From: Halosimplex amylolyticum
Lineage (GTDB): Archaea; Halobacteriota; Halobacteria; Halobacteriales; Haloarculaceae
Direction of reading: 5' to 3'
DNA length: 64,000 nt
Assembly (NCBI RefSeq): GCF_051414035.1
Contig: NZ_JBLKNW010000005.1
Span: 124,001-188,000, forward strand
In this document: in pieces, positions 43,910-52,488 of the stretch
Numbering within the stretch: position 1 is the stretch's first letter
Layout: the number at the start of each line of letters is the position of its first letter
Made by a program: the position numbers and the translations under genes
The notes under the pieces: generated by a model
Databases searched by the model: none
Seen by the model: the letters and a program-made list of their open reading frames with translations, nothing else
Told to the model about the DNA's origin: nothing

Positions 43910-44213
43910 GCGCGCTGTCGCGGCGATTTTGCCGCGACGAAGCCGCGCGAGGGATGAGTAACGCAGGGAGCGAAGCGACCGAGTAACGCAATCGGCTGGG
44001 GAGGTGTGAGGCTGTTTGTGGTGCTGTGTCGTGCAGTGCTGTCCTGGTGGACTGAAAGGGCGAGGCTCGCTCGCGCCGGAGGGGAGTCGCTGTGCGACCC
44101 CTATCTGAGCGAGCGCCAGCGAGCGAGGATATGTCGCACAGCGGCCGCAAGCGGGCCGAGGGCTTTCAGCGCTTGCGGTCGCTCGCGGCGAAAACGACTC
44201 CTAGCGAGCGGGT
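43910..44213 (+). repeat. Dispersed structured repeat, copy B
   Basis: A non-coding element sharing ordered blocks with copy A: GCGCGCTGTCGCG, GCGCGAGGGATGAGTA, GCAATCGGCTGGGGAGG, CTGTCCTGGTGGACTGAAAG, GCGCCAGCGA and GGGCCGAGGGCTTTCA. A perfect 11-bp stem (CGCTGTGCGAC 44088-44098 with its complement 44133-44143) encloses CCCTATCTGAG...GAGGATAT. The 54-bp unit seen three times in copy A is present once, diverged. Confidence 0.8.
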
Positions 44214-44252
44214 CGACGGAAAACCTACAACGAGCGCCGGTCAGACCCATCC

Positions 44253-44387
44253 GTGGTCGATATCGTCACGCCGTTCGTTGGCCCGGATCAGTGGTTCGTC
44301 GCGACGCTGGTCCTGCTGTTCGCGGTCTACTACGCGAAGCGGCTACTCGAACGGGCGAGAACGCGGTTCCGTGAGCAACGGGAGTAG
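44253..44387 (+). CDS. Very small single-span membrane protein
   Basis: 44 residues from a GTG at 44253: VDIVTPFVGPDQWFVATLVL, a hydrophobic helix to about residue 27, then KRLLERARTRFREQRE, a basic amphipathic helix. The composition is natural for a membrane-anchored small protein. It follows the repeat element and is co-directional with the gene at 44432. Function unknown. Confidence 0.5.
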   Translation: MVDIVTPFVGPDQWFVATLVLLFAVYYAKRLLERARTRFREQRE

Positions 44388-44431
44388 CGGCCGCCCCACA
44401 TTTTACGCTCTGGCCGCTCGTCCTGTCAGAT

Positions 44432-44857
44432 ATGGAAACTGACGACGGGATCGCTCGGGTCGAGTTCCTCGACGCGGTTCCCAAACACCGCTGGCCGGAA
44501 CCGGAGACCGACAGTGCGACGGTCGACTTCGACGCCGGGGAGGGACAGGTCGTCGTCCTCGGTGTCGTAAAGAACGGCGACAGCCGCCACGAACTCGTCT
44601 GTGACTCGCTGACCCTCCAGACTGACCAGCGTGGAACGCTGGAGGCGACCGTCCGAATCGACGAGGACGACCAGGATTCGGAGATTGTGATGGGGTACAC
44701 CGAGGCATTCCACTACCGACTGGTCGTCGAGTTCGACGACGCCGTTCCGGGTGAGTACGTCGTCCGCCACCTCGACGAGAACGGCGACCCGCAGTTCGAG
44801 GTGCAGGAAGTGTTGATGGTGGAACCCGAGGGCTACCAGCGGCGGGACCGTGAGTGA
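44432..44857 (+). CDS. Acidic beta-rich protein of unknown function
   Basis: 141 residues, no signal peptide or membrane helix. Alternating strands (ATVDFDAGEGQVVVLGVVKNG, RGTLEATVRIDED, FHYRLVVEFDDAVPGEYVVRHLDENG) suggest a beta sandwich. The KNGDSRHELVCDSLTL stretch recalls additional-strand domains in halophilic secreted proteins, but there is no signal. I do not recognise a family. Confidence 0.6.
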   Translation: METDDGIARVEFLDAVPKHRWPEPETDSATVDFDAGEGQVVVLGVVKNGDSRHELVCDSLTLQTDQRGTLEATVRIDEDDQDSEIVMGYTEAFHYRLVVEFDDAVPGEYVVRHLDENGDPQFEVQEVLMVEPEGYQRRDRE

Positions 44858-44873
44858 CGCGCCCGTCCCACAG

Positions 44874-45095
44874 TCACACCGAGAACTGTTCATCGTCGCT
44901 CGCGCCTTCGGCGGTGTAGCCGCCGATGACGGCGTTGAGGGCGCCCCCTAACAGGAAACGAACCCGCTGAAGTACAGCTACGTCACGAGCAACAGGACGC
45001 CGCTGACGACGCCGAACGCCTCAGACTGGAGCACGAACCTGACGTAGATCTGGAACAACGCCTGGAGCGCCGCCCAGCCGACGGCCGCGGGCGCC
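44874..45095 (-). pseudogene. Remnant of a YihY/BrkB-family membrane protein
   Basis: On the minus strand the sequence reads PAAVGWAALQALFQIYVRFV, GVVSGVLLLVT, a stop, LYFSGFVSC, a stop, then GALNAVIGGYT and SDDEQFSV. Intact YihY proteins have VGWAxLQxxFxxYV, YGVVGxxLLLLTWLYF and LLGAxxNAV at this place. Two stop codons are present (the first replaces the Trp of TWLYF), and everything upstream of the last two helices is lost. The neighbouring VOC gene begins the opposite way round only 33 bp further on. Confidence 0.75.
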
Positions 45096-45127
45096 TGACG
45101 ACTCCGGGACGGGACCTCCGACCGCGC

Positions 45128-45529
45128 TCACTCGTCGGTCAACCGCGGCGACGCTACTTCCCAGAGGTGGCCGTCGGGATCGGCGAAGTACCCGGAGTAG
45201 CCGCCCCAGAACGTCTCCTCGGCCGGTTTGACGAGCTCTCCCCCGGCGTCGACCGCCTCGTCGAGGATCGAGTCGACCTCCTCCCGCGTCGCGACGTTGT
45301 GGGCCAGGGTGACGCCCGAGAACCCCCCGCCGTCGTCCGGGACGGTCGCGTCTTCGGCGAGCGACTCGCGCGGATACAGCGAGAGCCACGTGCCGTCGAG
45401 CGTGAAGAACGCCACGTCGCCGTCGTCGCCCCGGTCCTGCATCGGGAATCCGAGACCGTCACGGTAGAATTCGATTCCCTCCTCCACGTCCGCGACGCCG
45501 AGCGTGACGAGCGTGATTTCCGGATCCAT
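45128..45529 (-). CDS. VOC family protein (glyoxalase/bleomycin-resistance fold)
   Basis: 133 residues from the ATG at 45529. Two beta-alpha-beta-beta-beta units: ITLVTLGVADVEEGIEFYRDGLGF and the second ending YFADPDGHLWEVA, whose Glu is the usual metal ligand. The family includes lyases, dioxygenases and binding proteins; the substrate is unknown. A duplicated fic promoter lies about 100 bp upstream. Confidence 0.85.
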   Translation of the reverse strand: MDPEITLVTLGVADVEEGIEFYRDGLGFPMQDRGDDGDVAFFTLDGTWLSLYPRESLAEDATVPDDGGGFSGVTLAHNVATREEVDSILDEAVDAGGELVKPAEETFWGGYSGYFADPDGHLWEVASPRLTDE

Positions 45530-45634
45530 AGCCGGCGTACGCGTCAACGAACCATAAGCTCGTGCCCTGCTCGGCCAGGTGTCGCCCGTTCCGTCCACCG
45601 TGCGTCAGGAAGACGTAGCGACGCGGATCGCCAC

Positions 45635-45730
45635 TCTAAATCAACTTTGGGCTGGAAAGTAGACTTAGGCGGGGTCGGATCGACGGCTACGTCAGGGTTG
45701 ACCCGAGAACTTCGCGACCGGGGCGTTCCG
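45635..45730 (+). repeat. Decayed duplicate of the fic promoter and first codons
   Basis: TCTAAATC and GACTTAG flank 19 bp as in the fic operator at 45908. This is followed by CGGATCGACGGCTACGTCAGG, TTGACCCGAGAACTTCGCG and further similarity to the first ten fic codons (ATGGACCCCGAGGACTTCGCG). The offset is 273 bp. The start codon is TTG and the frame is lost, so only the promoter part might still act. Confidence 0.75.
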
Positions 45731-45907
45731 TTCGGGCTCTGAACCCGTCCAGCAGAACGGCGATCGGGCTTCTGAGACGCGGACAGGCGACGTGACGGGT
45801 CGCGCGTCACTGACCCTCGTCGTGGCCCGCGCGACCCGTGCGACGTGGCGCGGCCTGCGGGTCGACGTGAGGCCGGATCGGCGGACGTAGCCGTCTCGGC
45901 TGACTGC

Positions 45908-45943
45908 TCTAAGTCAACTATTCTGCCAATCGGTAGACTTAGA
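45908..45943 (+). promoter_or_regulatory. Palindromic operator in the fic promoter
   Basis: TCTAAGTC (45908-45915) and GACTTAGA (45936-45943) form a perfect 8-bp inverted repeat with 20 bp between. The right arm ends 27 bp before the ATG, where the TATA/BRE region of a leaderless gene should be. A dimeric repressor bound here would block TBP/TFB, and the winged helix of the Fic protein itself is the obvious candidate. Confidence 0.6.
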
Positions 45944-45970
45944 TGGGGGCGAAGCGAAGGCTGCGTCAGG

Positions 45971-47131
45971 ATGGACCCCGAGGACTTCGCGGGCGGGCCG
46001 GGGACGATCGACGACTACGAGGGGTTGCCCTGCTATCGGCCGGGCAGCCTCCCGCCGGAGATCGAGTACACCGACGACCTGCTGGCCGTGTACGGCGACG
46101 CCCAGTACGCGCTCGGCCGGCTCGCGACCCTCCACCGCTCGGTGGACAACGAGAACCTCCTCATCGCCCCGTTCGTGGTCCGCGAGGCGGCGATGAGCTC
46201 GCAGATCGAGGGGACGAACGTCACCGTCTCGGACATCATCCGCCACGAGGTCGACAGCCCGCCCGAGCGCGCCGCCGCCGACTCGCGCGACGTCCGCGAG
46301 GCGTACAACTACGTCGACGCTGTCAGGCAGGGCTTCGCCCGGCTGTCCGGGAGCGGGGGAGACGGCGACAGCGAGGGCATCTCCGTCGAGCTGATCTGCG
46401 ACCTCCACGAGGTGCTGCTCAGCGACGTCCGCGGCGTCGACCTGAACCCAGGCGAGTTCCGCGAGGTGCCGGTCTACATCGGCTCGCCCGACGGCTCGGC
46501 GGAGGGCGCGCGGTTCGTCCCGGCGAGCCCCGACACGGTCGACCTCCTGATGGACCAGCTCGTCGCCTACGTCAACCGCGGCTCGTACCCGCCGCTGATC
46601 GACGTGGCGATCACCCACTACCAGTTCGAGACGATCCACCCGTTCCAGGACGGGAACGGCCGGCTCGGCCGCCTGCTGATGATGCTCCAGCTCTACGACG
46701 CGGGGCTGTTGCCGGAGCCGTACCTCTACCTCAGCGCGTACTTCAACCGCTATCGCCGCCAGTACCTGGACTACCTGCTGGAGGTGAGCCGCGACGGCGC
46801 CTGGGAACAGTGGATCACGTTCGTCCTCAACGCCATCGCCGAGCAGGCCATCGACGCCTACGACTGCGGCGTCGAACTCCAGTCGCTCCGTGACGACTAC
46901 TACTCGCGGTTCCCCAATCGCCCGGCCGTCAGGGACGTGATCGAGTACGTCTTCGAGGAGCCGTACCTGACCGCACCGCGGGCGATCGACGCCACCGGCC
47001 GTTCCCGACAGGCCGTCTACGACGCCATCGACGCGCTCCAGGGCGAGGGGATCGTCGAGGAGATCTCCGGGTCGGAACGCTACCGCGTGTACGAAGCGCC
47101 GGCCGTGCTGGACATCGTCGGCTCTCCGTGA
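45971..47131 (+). CDS. Fic/DOC family protein with N-terminal inhibitory helix and C-terminal winged helix
   Basis: 386 residues from the ATG at 45971. The Fic motif HPFQDGNGRLGR (223-234) has the catalytic His and all phosphate-binding residues. The inhibitory motif SSQIEG (76-81; [S/T]xxxE[G/N]) is in the N-terminal half, making it a class II Fic protein whose AMP transfer is self-blocked until the helix moves. The C-terminus (AIDATGRSRQAVYDAIDALQGEGIVEE) is a winged helix. Fic enzymes usually AMPylate proteins; target unknown. The palindrome upstream suggests autoregulation. Confidence 0.88.
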   Translation: MDPEDFAGGPGTIDDYEGLPCYRPGSLPPEIEYTDDLLAVYGDAQYALGRLATLHRSVDNENLLIAPFVVREAAMSSQIEGTNVTVSDIIRHEVDSPPERAAADSRDVREAYNYVDAVRQGFARLSGSGGDGDSEGISVELICDLHEVLLSDVRGVDLNPGEFREVPVYIGSPDGSAEGARFVPASPDTVDLLMDQLVAYVNRGSYPPLIDVAITHYQFETIHPFQDGNGRLGRLLMMLQLYDAGLLPEPYLYLSAYFNRYRRQYLDYLLEVSRDGAWEQWITFVLNAIAEQAIDAYDCGVELQSLRDDYYSRFPNRPAVRDVIEYVFEEPYLTAPRAIDATGRSRQAVYDAIDALQGEGIVEEISGSERYRVYEAPAVLDIVGSP

Positions 47132-47230
47132 CGGGGTCGCGACGGACGGACGATGCGGTTGGGTTCCACACCCCCACCAGTCCGGTCGACAGGCGGCCCG
47201 TTTCGGCGGGACCGCGCTTCGGAGGGGACC

Positions 47231-48928
47231 TCAGGCGGTCGAGAGCCCCAGCGCCACGACGCCGGCGGCGGCGATCCAGGCGAGGAACACCGCCCCGATA
47301 GCGGCGAGTGCCCGCTCTCGCGGGAGGTCGTGCGTTTCGCGGACGCCGGCGTAGGTCACCCACCCGATCAGGAGCAGTACCGGGACCGACGCGACGAGTG
47401 ACGAGACGACCGGACTGGCGACGAAGAAGATGTCGTACCCGAGCAACACGATGGGGATCGCGAAGAGCGGGGCCGGAGCCATCCCGTAACAGACGCTGGC
47501 GAGGGTGTCCTCGTAGTCGCCGGGGCTGTCGAAGACCTGCGTCGTCACCTCGACGGCGGCGGCCGCGAGGAGCGTCAACACCATCAGGAAGACGTACACC
47601 TGCGCGACCGTCTCGGGCCAGCCGCCGAGGAGGAACAGTTTGAACTGCCCGACGTCGAGGCCGATCGCCGAAGCGACTGCGGGGTTCCCCAGCACGCCGG
47701 CGACGAAGTTGGTCGCGACGGCGGCGACGCCGATGGTCAACATCAGGAAGCCGAACGTGTCGTCGGTCGTCTTCTGCTCGGCCCGGGTCCGGAAGAACTC
47801 GCGCGGCGACGCGAGCAGGTTCCGTAGCGGTTCGGCGTACCACGACACCAGCAGGTCGTAGCTGAATCCCTTCAGGATGGCGTCGAGGCCGATGGCGGCG
47901 ATGATGAACCCGCCGGTGATCACGCCCTGCCAGCCGCTGACGTTCAGGCCGGCGAGCGCGAGCACGTTGTTCGCCGTCGCGAGGACGAGCGACCCGAAGA
48001 GGACGCCGACCATCGACCCTTCGCCGCCGGTGAGTTTCGTCCCACCGAGGACGACGGCGGCGATGACGACGAGCGCGAGGCCGTTGCCGCTGCCCGACGA
48101 GACCGAGCCGAACCGGCCGAGGAAGGCGAGGCCGGCGAAGGCGGCCGTCAGCGAACAGAGGGCGAAACAGCCGAGTTTGACGATCTCCGGGTCGATGCCG
48201 GTCGTCTCGACGGAGTCGATGTTGTCGCCGGTCGCGCGTGCGTGGAGGCCGAAGCGGGTGTAGTGGAGGACGTAGTGGAACACGCCGAGGAGGACGAAGA
48301 TCCAGACGATCAGGATCGAGAACTGTCCGAAGGTCTTCGTCTCGGCGTGGAGGAAGGGGATCTGATACAGGATGGGGCCGCTCATGAACGGCAGGTCCGC
48401 GATGATGATCGGGCCGCCGAGCCACTTCAGCAGGCCGACGTTGCCCGCCGACGCGGTGGTGCCGCCGAGCAGGATCCGGTGGACGCCCCGCAGGAGCGTC
48501 AGCGTGCCGATGGTGACGATGAGCGACGGGAGTTCGAGCTTCGTCACCACGAGCCCCTGCGTGATCCCGAAGACGACGGAGAACGCGAGGACGACGAGGA
48601 CCGCGAACAGGGGGTCGAAGCCGAACGCGTTCCCGCCGATGAGGATCGCGCCCATCCCAGCCGAAACGCCGTACATCGACCCGACCGAGAGGTCGAACTC
48701 GGCGGTGACCATCAGCAGGGCGACGCCGTAGCCGATGATGGCGGTCGTCGCGGCCGACCGGAGGATTCGCGCCATGTTGTCGAGCAGGAGGAACCGGGAG
48801 GCGTCGATGTAGACGCCGACGAGGAAGATGGCGATGAGGCCGACGAGGACGCTCCCCTCCCGTCGGTCGAACACCGACGCGGCCGTCGAACTGACGCGCG
48901 TCCGGACGCTCGGTGATTCGGTCGCCAC
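47231..48928 (-). CDS. Sugar-type ABC transporter permease fused to a Yip1-like membrane domain
   Basis: 565 residues, far longer than the 320-350 of RbsC-type permeases. The first 360 residues fit that family (ALLMVTAEFDLSVGSMYGVSAG, VTKLELPSLIVTIGTLTLLRG, the EAA-like GDNIDSVETTGID, and NVLALAGLNVSGWQGVITGGFIIAA). A linker with basic residues follows, then about five further helices (KLFLLGGWPETVAQVYVFL, CYGMAPAPLFAIPIVLLG) resembling Yip1 domains. It starts 5 bp after the ATPase gene and is part of the importer with the binding protein at 49860. Confidence 0.85.
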   Translation of the reverse strand: MATESPSVRTRVSSTAASVFDRREGSVLVGLIAIFLVGVYIDASRFLLLDNMARILRSAATTAIIGYGVALLMVTAEFDLSVGSMYGVSAGMGAILIGGNAFGFDPLFAVLVVLAFSVVFGITQGLVVTKLELPSLIVTIGTLTLLRGVHRILLGGTTASAGNVGLLKWLGGPIIIADLPFMSGPILYQIPFLHAETKTFGQFSILIVWIFVLLGVFHYVLHYTRFGLHARATGDNIDSVETTGIDPEIVKLGCFALCSLTAAFAGLAFLGRFGSVSSGSGNGLALVVIAAVVLGGTKLTGGEGSMVGVLFGSLVLATANNVLALAGLNVSGWQGVITGGFIIAAIGLDAILKGFSYDLLVSWYAEPLRNLLASPREFFRTRAEQKTTDDTFGFLMLTIGVAAVATNFVAGVLGNPAVASAIGLDVGQFKLFLLGGWPETVAQVYVFLMVLTLLAAAAVEVTTQVFDSPGDYEDTLASVCYGMAPAPLFAIPIVLLGYDIFFVASPVVSSLVASVPVLLLIGWVTYAGVRETHDLPRERALAAIGAVFLAWIAAAGVVALGLSTA

Positions 48929-48933
48929 GGCGA

Positions 48934-49788
48934 TCAGCGCTCCCGCTCCCGGTGCATCCGCTCGACGATGTCCATCCGCTCGACGTCGTCGCGCCCGGTG
49001 TGGAGCACGTCGACGATCTCACCGTCGCGCATGACGGCGATCCGGTCGGCCACGTCGACGACCACGTCGATCTTGTGCGAGATGAGGATCACCGACTTCT
49101 CGCCGTCCGGGATCCGCCGTACGAGGTCGATGATCTTGTCCGTCCCGGTGGTCGAGACCTCCGAGGTCGGTTCGTCGAGGATGATGATCGGCGGGTCCCT
49201 GATGAGGGCGCGCGCGACGGCGACGGCCTGTTTCTGGCCGCCCGAGAGTTCGTTGACCGGCGAGCGCGGGTCGAAGTCGAACCCGATGTCGTTCAGCAGC
49301 GACCGGCTCTCGCTGACCATGGTCTCGCGGTCGACGCGGCGGAGCAGCCACCCCGCGGGGCCGGGCTCCAGGGGTTCCATCCCGAGGAAGATGTTGCTCG
49401 CGGCGCTGGCGTTCGGGCTGAGGTGCTGTTCCTGGTAGACGGTGGCGATGCCGGCGTCCATCGCGTCCTTCGACGAGGAGAAGTACTGCTCGACGAGGCG
49501 GCCGTCCTTGCGGAGGTAGATCTCCCCGCGCGTCGGCCGGAGGACGCCCGAGAGCATCTTGATGAGTGTCGTCTTGCCCGCGCCGTTGTCGCCGGCGATG
49601 GCGAGGACCTCGTCGGCGTTGACGTCGATACTCACGTTCCTGACGGCCTCGATAGCGCCGAAGAACTTCGTCAGGTCCCGCGTCCGGAGGACGACGTCCT
49701 CGTCGGCGTCGTCGTCGGTCGCGACAGGCCGCTCTCCGTTTCCGGGTGTTCCCGTCTCCGATTCCGAGTCTGGTTCTGTCTGTGACAT
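48934..49788 (-). CDS. Sugar-type ABC transporter ATP-binding protein
   Basis: 284 residues from the ATG at 49788. Walker A GDNGAGKTT, Q-loop TVYQEQHLSPNAS, signature LSGGQKQ, Walker B IIILDEPTSEVST and switch His in LISHK. The order AGDNGAGKT, GMEPLEP, LSGGQKQAVAVARAL is that of RbsA/FrcA half-size subunits. Only one nucleotide-binding domain is present, so two copies would join the complex. The first 35 residues are acidic and disordered. Confidence 0.88.
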   Translation of the reverse strand: MSQTEPDSESETGTPGNGERPVATDDDADEDVVLRTRDLTKFFGAIEAVRNVSIDVNADEVLAIAGDNGAGKTTLIKMLSGVLRPTRGEIYLRKDGRLVEQYFSSSKDAMDAGIATVYQEQHLSPNASAASNIFLGMEPLEPGPAGWLLRRVDRETMVSESRSLLNDIGFDFDPRSPVNELSGGQKQAVAVARALIRDPPIIILDEPTSEVSTTGTDKIIDLVRRIPDGEKSVILISHKIDVVVDVADRIAVMRDGEIVDVLHTGRDDVERMDIVERMHRERER

Positions 49789-49859
49789 GGCTTGCTCCGT
49801 GGACGGCGCGAATGCGGATGCGTTCGGTCGGGCGACACCGGCCGCAGCGGGCGACCCCG

Positions 49860-51185
49860 TCACTGCAGGAAGTCGTAGTTCTCCTCCTGCCACTGCAGGA
49901 GCCCGCCGTCGCCGGCCCACGACCGACGTTCCAGCGCGAAGTCGACGTTGTCCTCGTCCCAGACCGACACGCCCCACTCGAGGTCTTTCATCTCGATACC
50001 GCGTTCGAGGTACATCCACGCCAGCGGGACGTTCTGGAATCCCTGGCTGTAGGGGTCCTGTCCGACGGTGAAGTCGACGTTCCCCGCCTCGATCTGGTCG
50101 AGCAGCGGTCGCAGGAGGTCGAACCCACAGACGACCATCGGCCCGTCCAGTTCGCCGGATTCGAGCGCCTGGCCAGCGCCGACCGCGCCCCAGAACGCCG
50201 AGCAGACGACGCCGTCCACGTCGGCGCCCGAGATCGTGTCGATGATCTCCGTCTGCGCGTCGGCGATGTTCGGCGGCGGGTTGATGATCTGGTCGTTGTA
50301 GAGACTCACCGACGGGTTACTCTGCGCCTCGAAGTACCGCTGGGCGGTCCCGAGGTCGGCAGCGTCCGCATTGACCCGACGGGTGACCGACGGGTTGTCG
50401 GGCAGTTCGTTGGTGACCAGGACCGTGTACTCGTCCTTGTCGGGGATCTCCTGCTGGAGGCGGTCGTAGGCTTCGGCGGCCATCGCCGCGCCGCCGCGGG
50501 CGTCCCGGATGCCAACGTGGGGAACGATCATCGGTTCCCCCCGGTACTCGAACCCGACGTCGTCCATCATGTAGTCGTAGTTCCAGTCCCGCGTGGCCGG
50601 CGTCGAGTGGCCGTTGACGACCGCGATGTCGTTGTCGAACGCGTTCTGGATGGCCTCGTTGTACGCCTCGTTGTTGAGGACCGTCGTCACCAGCACGTCG
50701 CCGGCCTCCATGTTCGAGACGTTCTGCTCGATGAGGCTCACCTGGTCCGGGATGCCGCCGTCGGCGGGCGGTCCGGTCACCTGACCGTCCCACCCGAAGA
50801 TGTTGAGCGCGTCGTGGAACCCGCAGGTCATCGGGATGAAGAAGGGGTTGTCGATGTTCTGCAGGACGAACACGGCCGTCCGCTCGTTCTGTCCCGATCC
50901 CTCGCGCGTCTTCGAGGCGTCCCAGCCCGGCGGCGCGACCGCCGGATGCCGCGAGAACTCGAAGTCGCCACTCTGTGCCGCGCCGTCGCCGCCGTCACCA
51001 TCGCCGTCACCGTCGCCGTCGCCGTCACCGTCGCCGTCACCGTCGCCATCGCTCGTCTGACACCCGGCCAGTCCCAGAGCGGCGCTCGCCGCGCCGATCT
51101 GTTTCATCACGCCGCGCCGACTGATGCTCGTCCCCACGTCGATCGAGATCGAACCGTCCGCTTCCACACCATCTTGCGATCCCAT
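49860..51185 (-). CDS. Tat-exported sugar-type substrate-binding lipoprotein
   Basis: 441 residues from the ATG at 51185. Twin-arginine signal ISRRGVMKQIGAASAALGLAGC with lipobox cysteine. A run of about ten Gly-Asp pairs follows as a spacer, encoded by a GTC/GCC/ACC simple repeat at 50993-51053. The mature domain is a type 1 periplasmic-binding fold (TAVFVLQNIDNPFFIPMTCGF, VLVTTVLNNEAYNEAIQNAFD, VDGVVCSAFWGAVGAGQAL). It delivers substrate, perhaps a sugar or nucleoside, to the importer encoded downstream. No catabolic gene is linked. Confidence 0.87.
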   Translation of the reverse strand: MGSQDGVEADGSISIDVGTSISRRGVMKQIGAASAALGLAGCQTSDGDGDGDGDGDGDGDGDGDGGDGAAQSGDFEFSRHPAVAPPGWDASKTREGSGQNERTAVFVLQNIDNPFFIPMTCGFHDALNIFGWDGQVTGPPADGGIPDQVSLIEQNVSNMEAGDVLVTTVLNNEAYNEAIQNAFDNDIAVVNGHSTPATRDWNYDYMMDDVGFEYRGEPMIVPHVGIRDARGGAAMAAEAYDRLQQEIPDKDEYTVLVTNELPDNPSVTRRVNADAADLGTAQRYFEAQSNPSVSLYNDQIINPPPNIADAQTEIIDTISGADVDGVVCSAFWGAVGAGQALESGELDGPMVVCGFDLLRPLLDQIEAGNVDFTVGQDPYSQGFQNVPLAWMYLERGIEMKDLEWGVSVWDEDNVDFALERRSWAGDGGLLQWQEENYDFLQ

Positions 51186-51344
51186 ACCGTGGCAAAATTC
51201 CACACGGAATATAGTAAGGAGGCGCCTACGGCGGTCGTAATCCTGACACGAATCGGCCGAGTGCGTCGTGGCCGACCGTCCCGCCGGCCGCTCGGCGGGG
51301 CGGCGCTGACGACCGGCCGGCGTCGGACTCCCGTCCGAGTCCGC

Positions 51345-51791
51345 TCAATCGTCCGCCTCTGCGCCCATCGCGTCCATCTCGACGAACCGCTCGCGCACCT
51401 CGGGCGTCGGGATCATACACTGGGCCTTCTTCCCGAAGACGGCGTAGCGGTGGCTCGCCACGGTGTCGTAGACGGCGTCCCTGAGCGGGCGCGGGATCAC
51501 CCGTAGCGCCCCGGCGAGCGACCACGGCAACGGCAGTTCGCTCGCGACCCGGAGCGCGGCCTCGGACTTCGTGTAGTAGTCGTCGCCCTCGACGAGGACG
51601 AACGTGTCGAAGTCGTAGTCCTCGAAGCCCACCTCCGAGAGCATCGCCTCGGCGGCGTCGGACTGCAGCGGCGCGAAGCGGAACACGCCGTCGGGGTCGT
51701 GGTCGATGACGAACTGGATCGACCCGTTACAGAGGTTGCAGACGCCGTCGAACAGGAGGACCGGCCCGTCCCGCGCGTTCGCTGTCGTCAT
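51345..51791 (-). CDS. DCC-family (DUF393) thioredoxin-like protein
   Basis: 148 residues. The DxxCxxC motif is FDGVCNLCNGSI near the N-terminus. The following FAPLQSDAAEAML, LVEGDDYYTKSEAALRVASEL and LPWSLAGALRVIPRPLRDAVYD make it a standard DCC protein (thiol-disulfide oxidoreductase-like). Function is not established for the family. Confidence 0.87.
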   Translation of the reverse strand: MTTANARDGPVLLFDGVCNLCNGSIQFVIDHDPDGVFRFAPLQSDAAEAMLSEVGFEDYDFDTFVLVEGDDYYTKSEAALRVASELPLPWSLAGALRVIPRPLRDAVYDTVASHRYAVFGKKAQCMIPTPEVRERFVEMDAMGAEADD

Positions 51792-52001
51792 CGACCCGAA
51801 CTACGCGGCCCGGACACTTGAAGGGCCGCTCGGCGGCCGCGCCGATACCCGGATACTCCGCGGGACACTGGTCTCCGAACGGGCCCTCGTCGTCCTCCCG
51901 CAGTCGCGCGCTCGCGGACGGCGGGTCGGTCTCGGCGCGAGCGTCGTCGAACCGCGGATCCGGGCGAGCGTTTATGTCGCGGGGCGGAGACGGACCGGTC
52001 G

Positions 52002-52412
52002 ATGCGAGAAGTCACGGTCGAGGACTTCGTGGCGGCCACGCCGGCCGAAGTCGAGCGAGCGCTCGCTCCGGACGTCGTCGTCGAGTACGAGGGGAGCTTC
52101 GAGGTGCTCGAGGTCGACGAACGCGACGGGGCGACCTTCGTGACCGCGGGCGCCCGCGGCGTCGGCGTCTCGCTCCGGTTCGAACGCCGCGACGGCGGGC
52201 TGCGCTACGAGCAGGTCGGCGACGCCGGCCCCTTCGAGGAGATGTGGACCGACCTCTCCTGGGAACCGGAGAACGAGGGCACCCGCGTCGTCGCTCGCTC
52301 CGGCGTGGCCCTCGGCCTCCCGCTTTCGGCGCTCACCGACCGCGTCGCCGCCTGGAAGCGCCGTGGCGAACTCGACCGGGCGCTCGACCGACTCGCGACC
52401 GACCTCGAATAG
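52002..52412 (+). CDS. SRPBCC/START-like fold protein
   Basis: 136 residues. The order of elements (EDFVAATPAEVERAL, strand EYEGSFEVLEV, VGVSLRFERRDGGLRYEQVG, WTDLSWEPENEGTRVVARSGV, long C-terminal helix) suits a helix-grip SRPBCC fold that binds a hydrophobic ligand. No catalytic residues can be named. Tentative. Confidence 0.65.
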   Translation: MREVTVEDFVAATPAEVERALAPDVVVEYEGSFEVLEVDERDGATFVTAGARGVGVSLRFERRDGGLRYEQVGDAGPFEEMWTDLSWEPENEGTRVVARSGVALGLPLSALTDRVAAWKRRGELDRALDRLATDLE

Positions 52413-52426
52413 CGACGGCCCGCGCT

Positions 52427-52488
52427 CGACGGGCGAACCGCCGCTGCTGGCGACGGGGATGCCCGCCCGACGGGCGAACCGCCGCTGC
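52427..52488 (+). repeat. 21-bp direct repeat, two copies
   Basis: The block starting CGACGGGCGAACC and ending CGCTGC occurs at 52427-52447 and 52468-52488 without a mismatch, 41 bp apart, in the gap after the SRPBCC gene. Confidence 0.8.
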
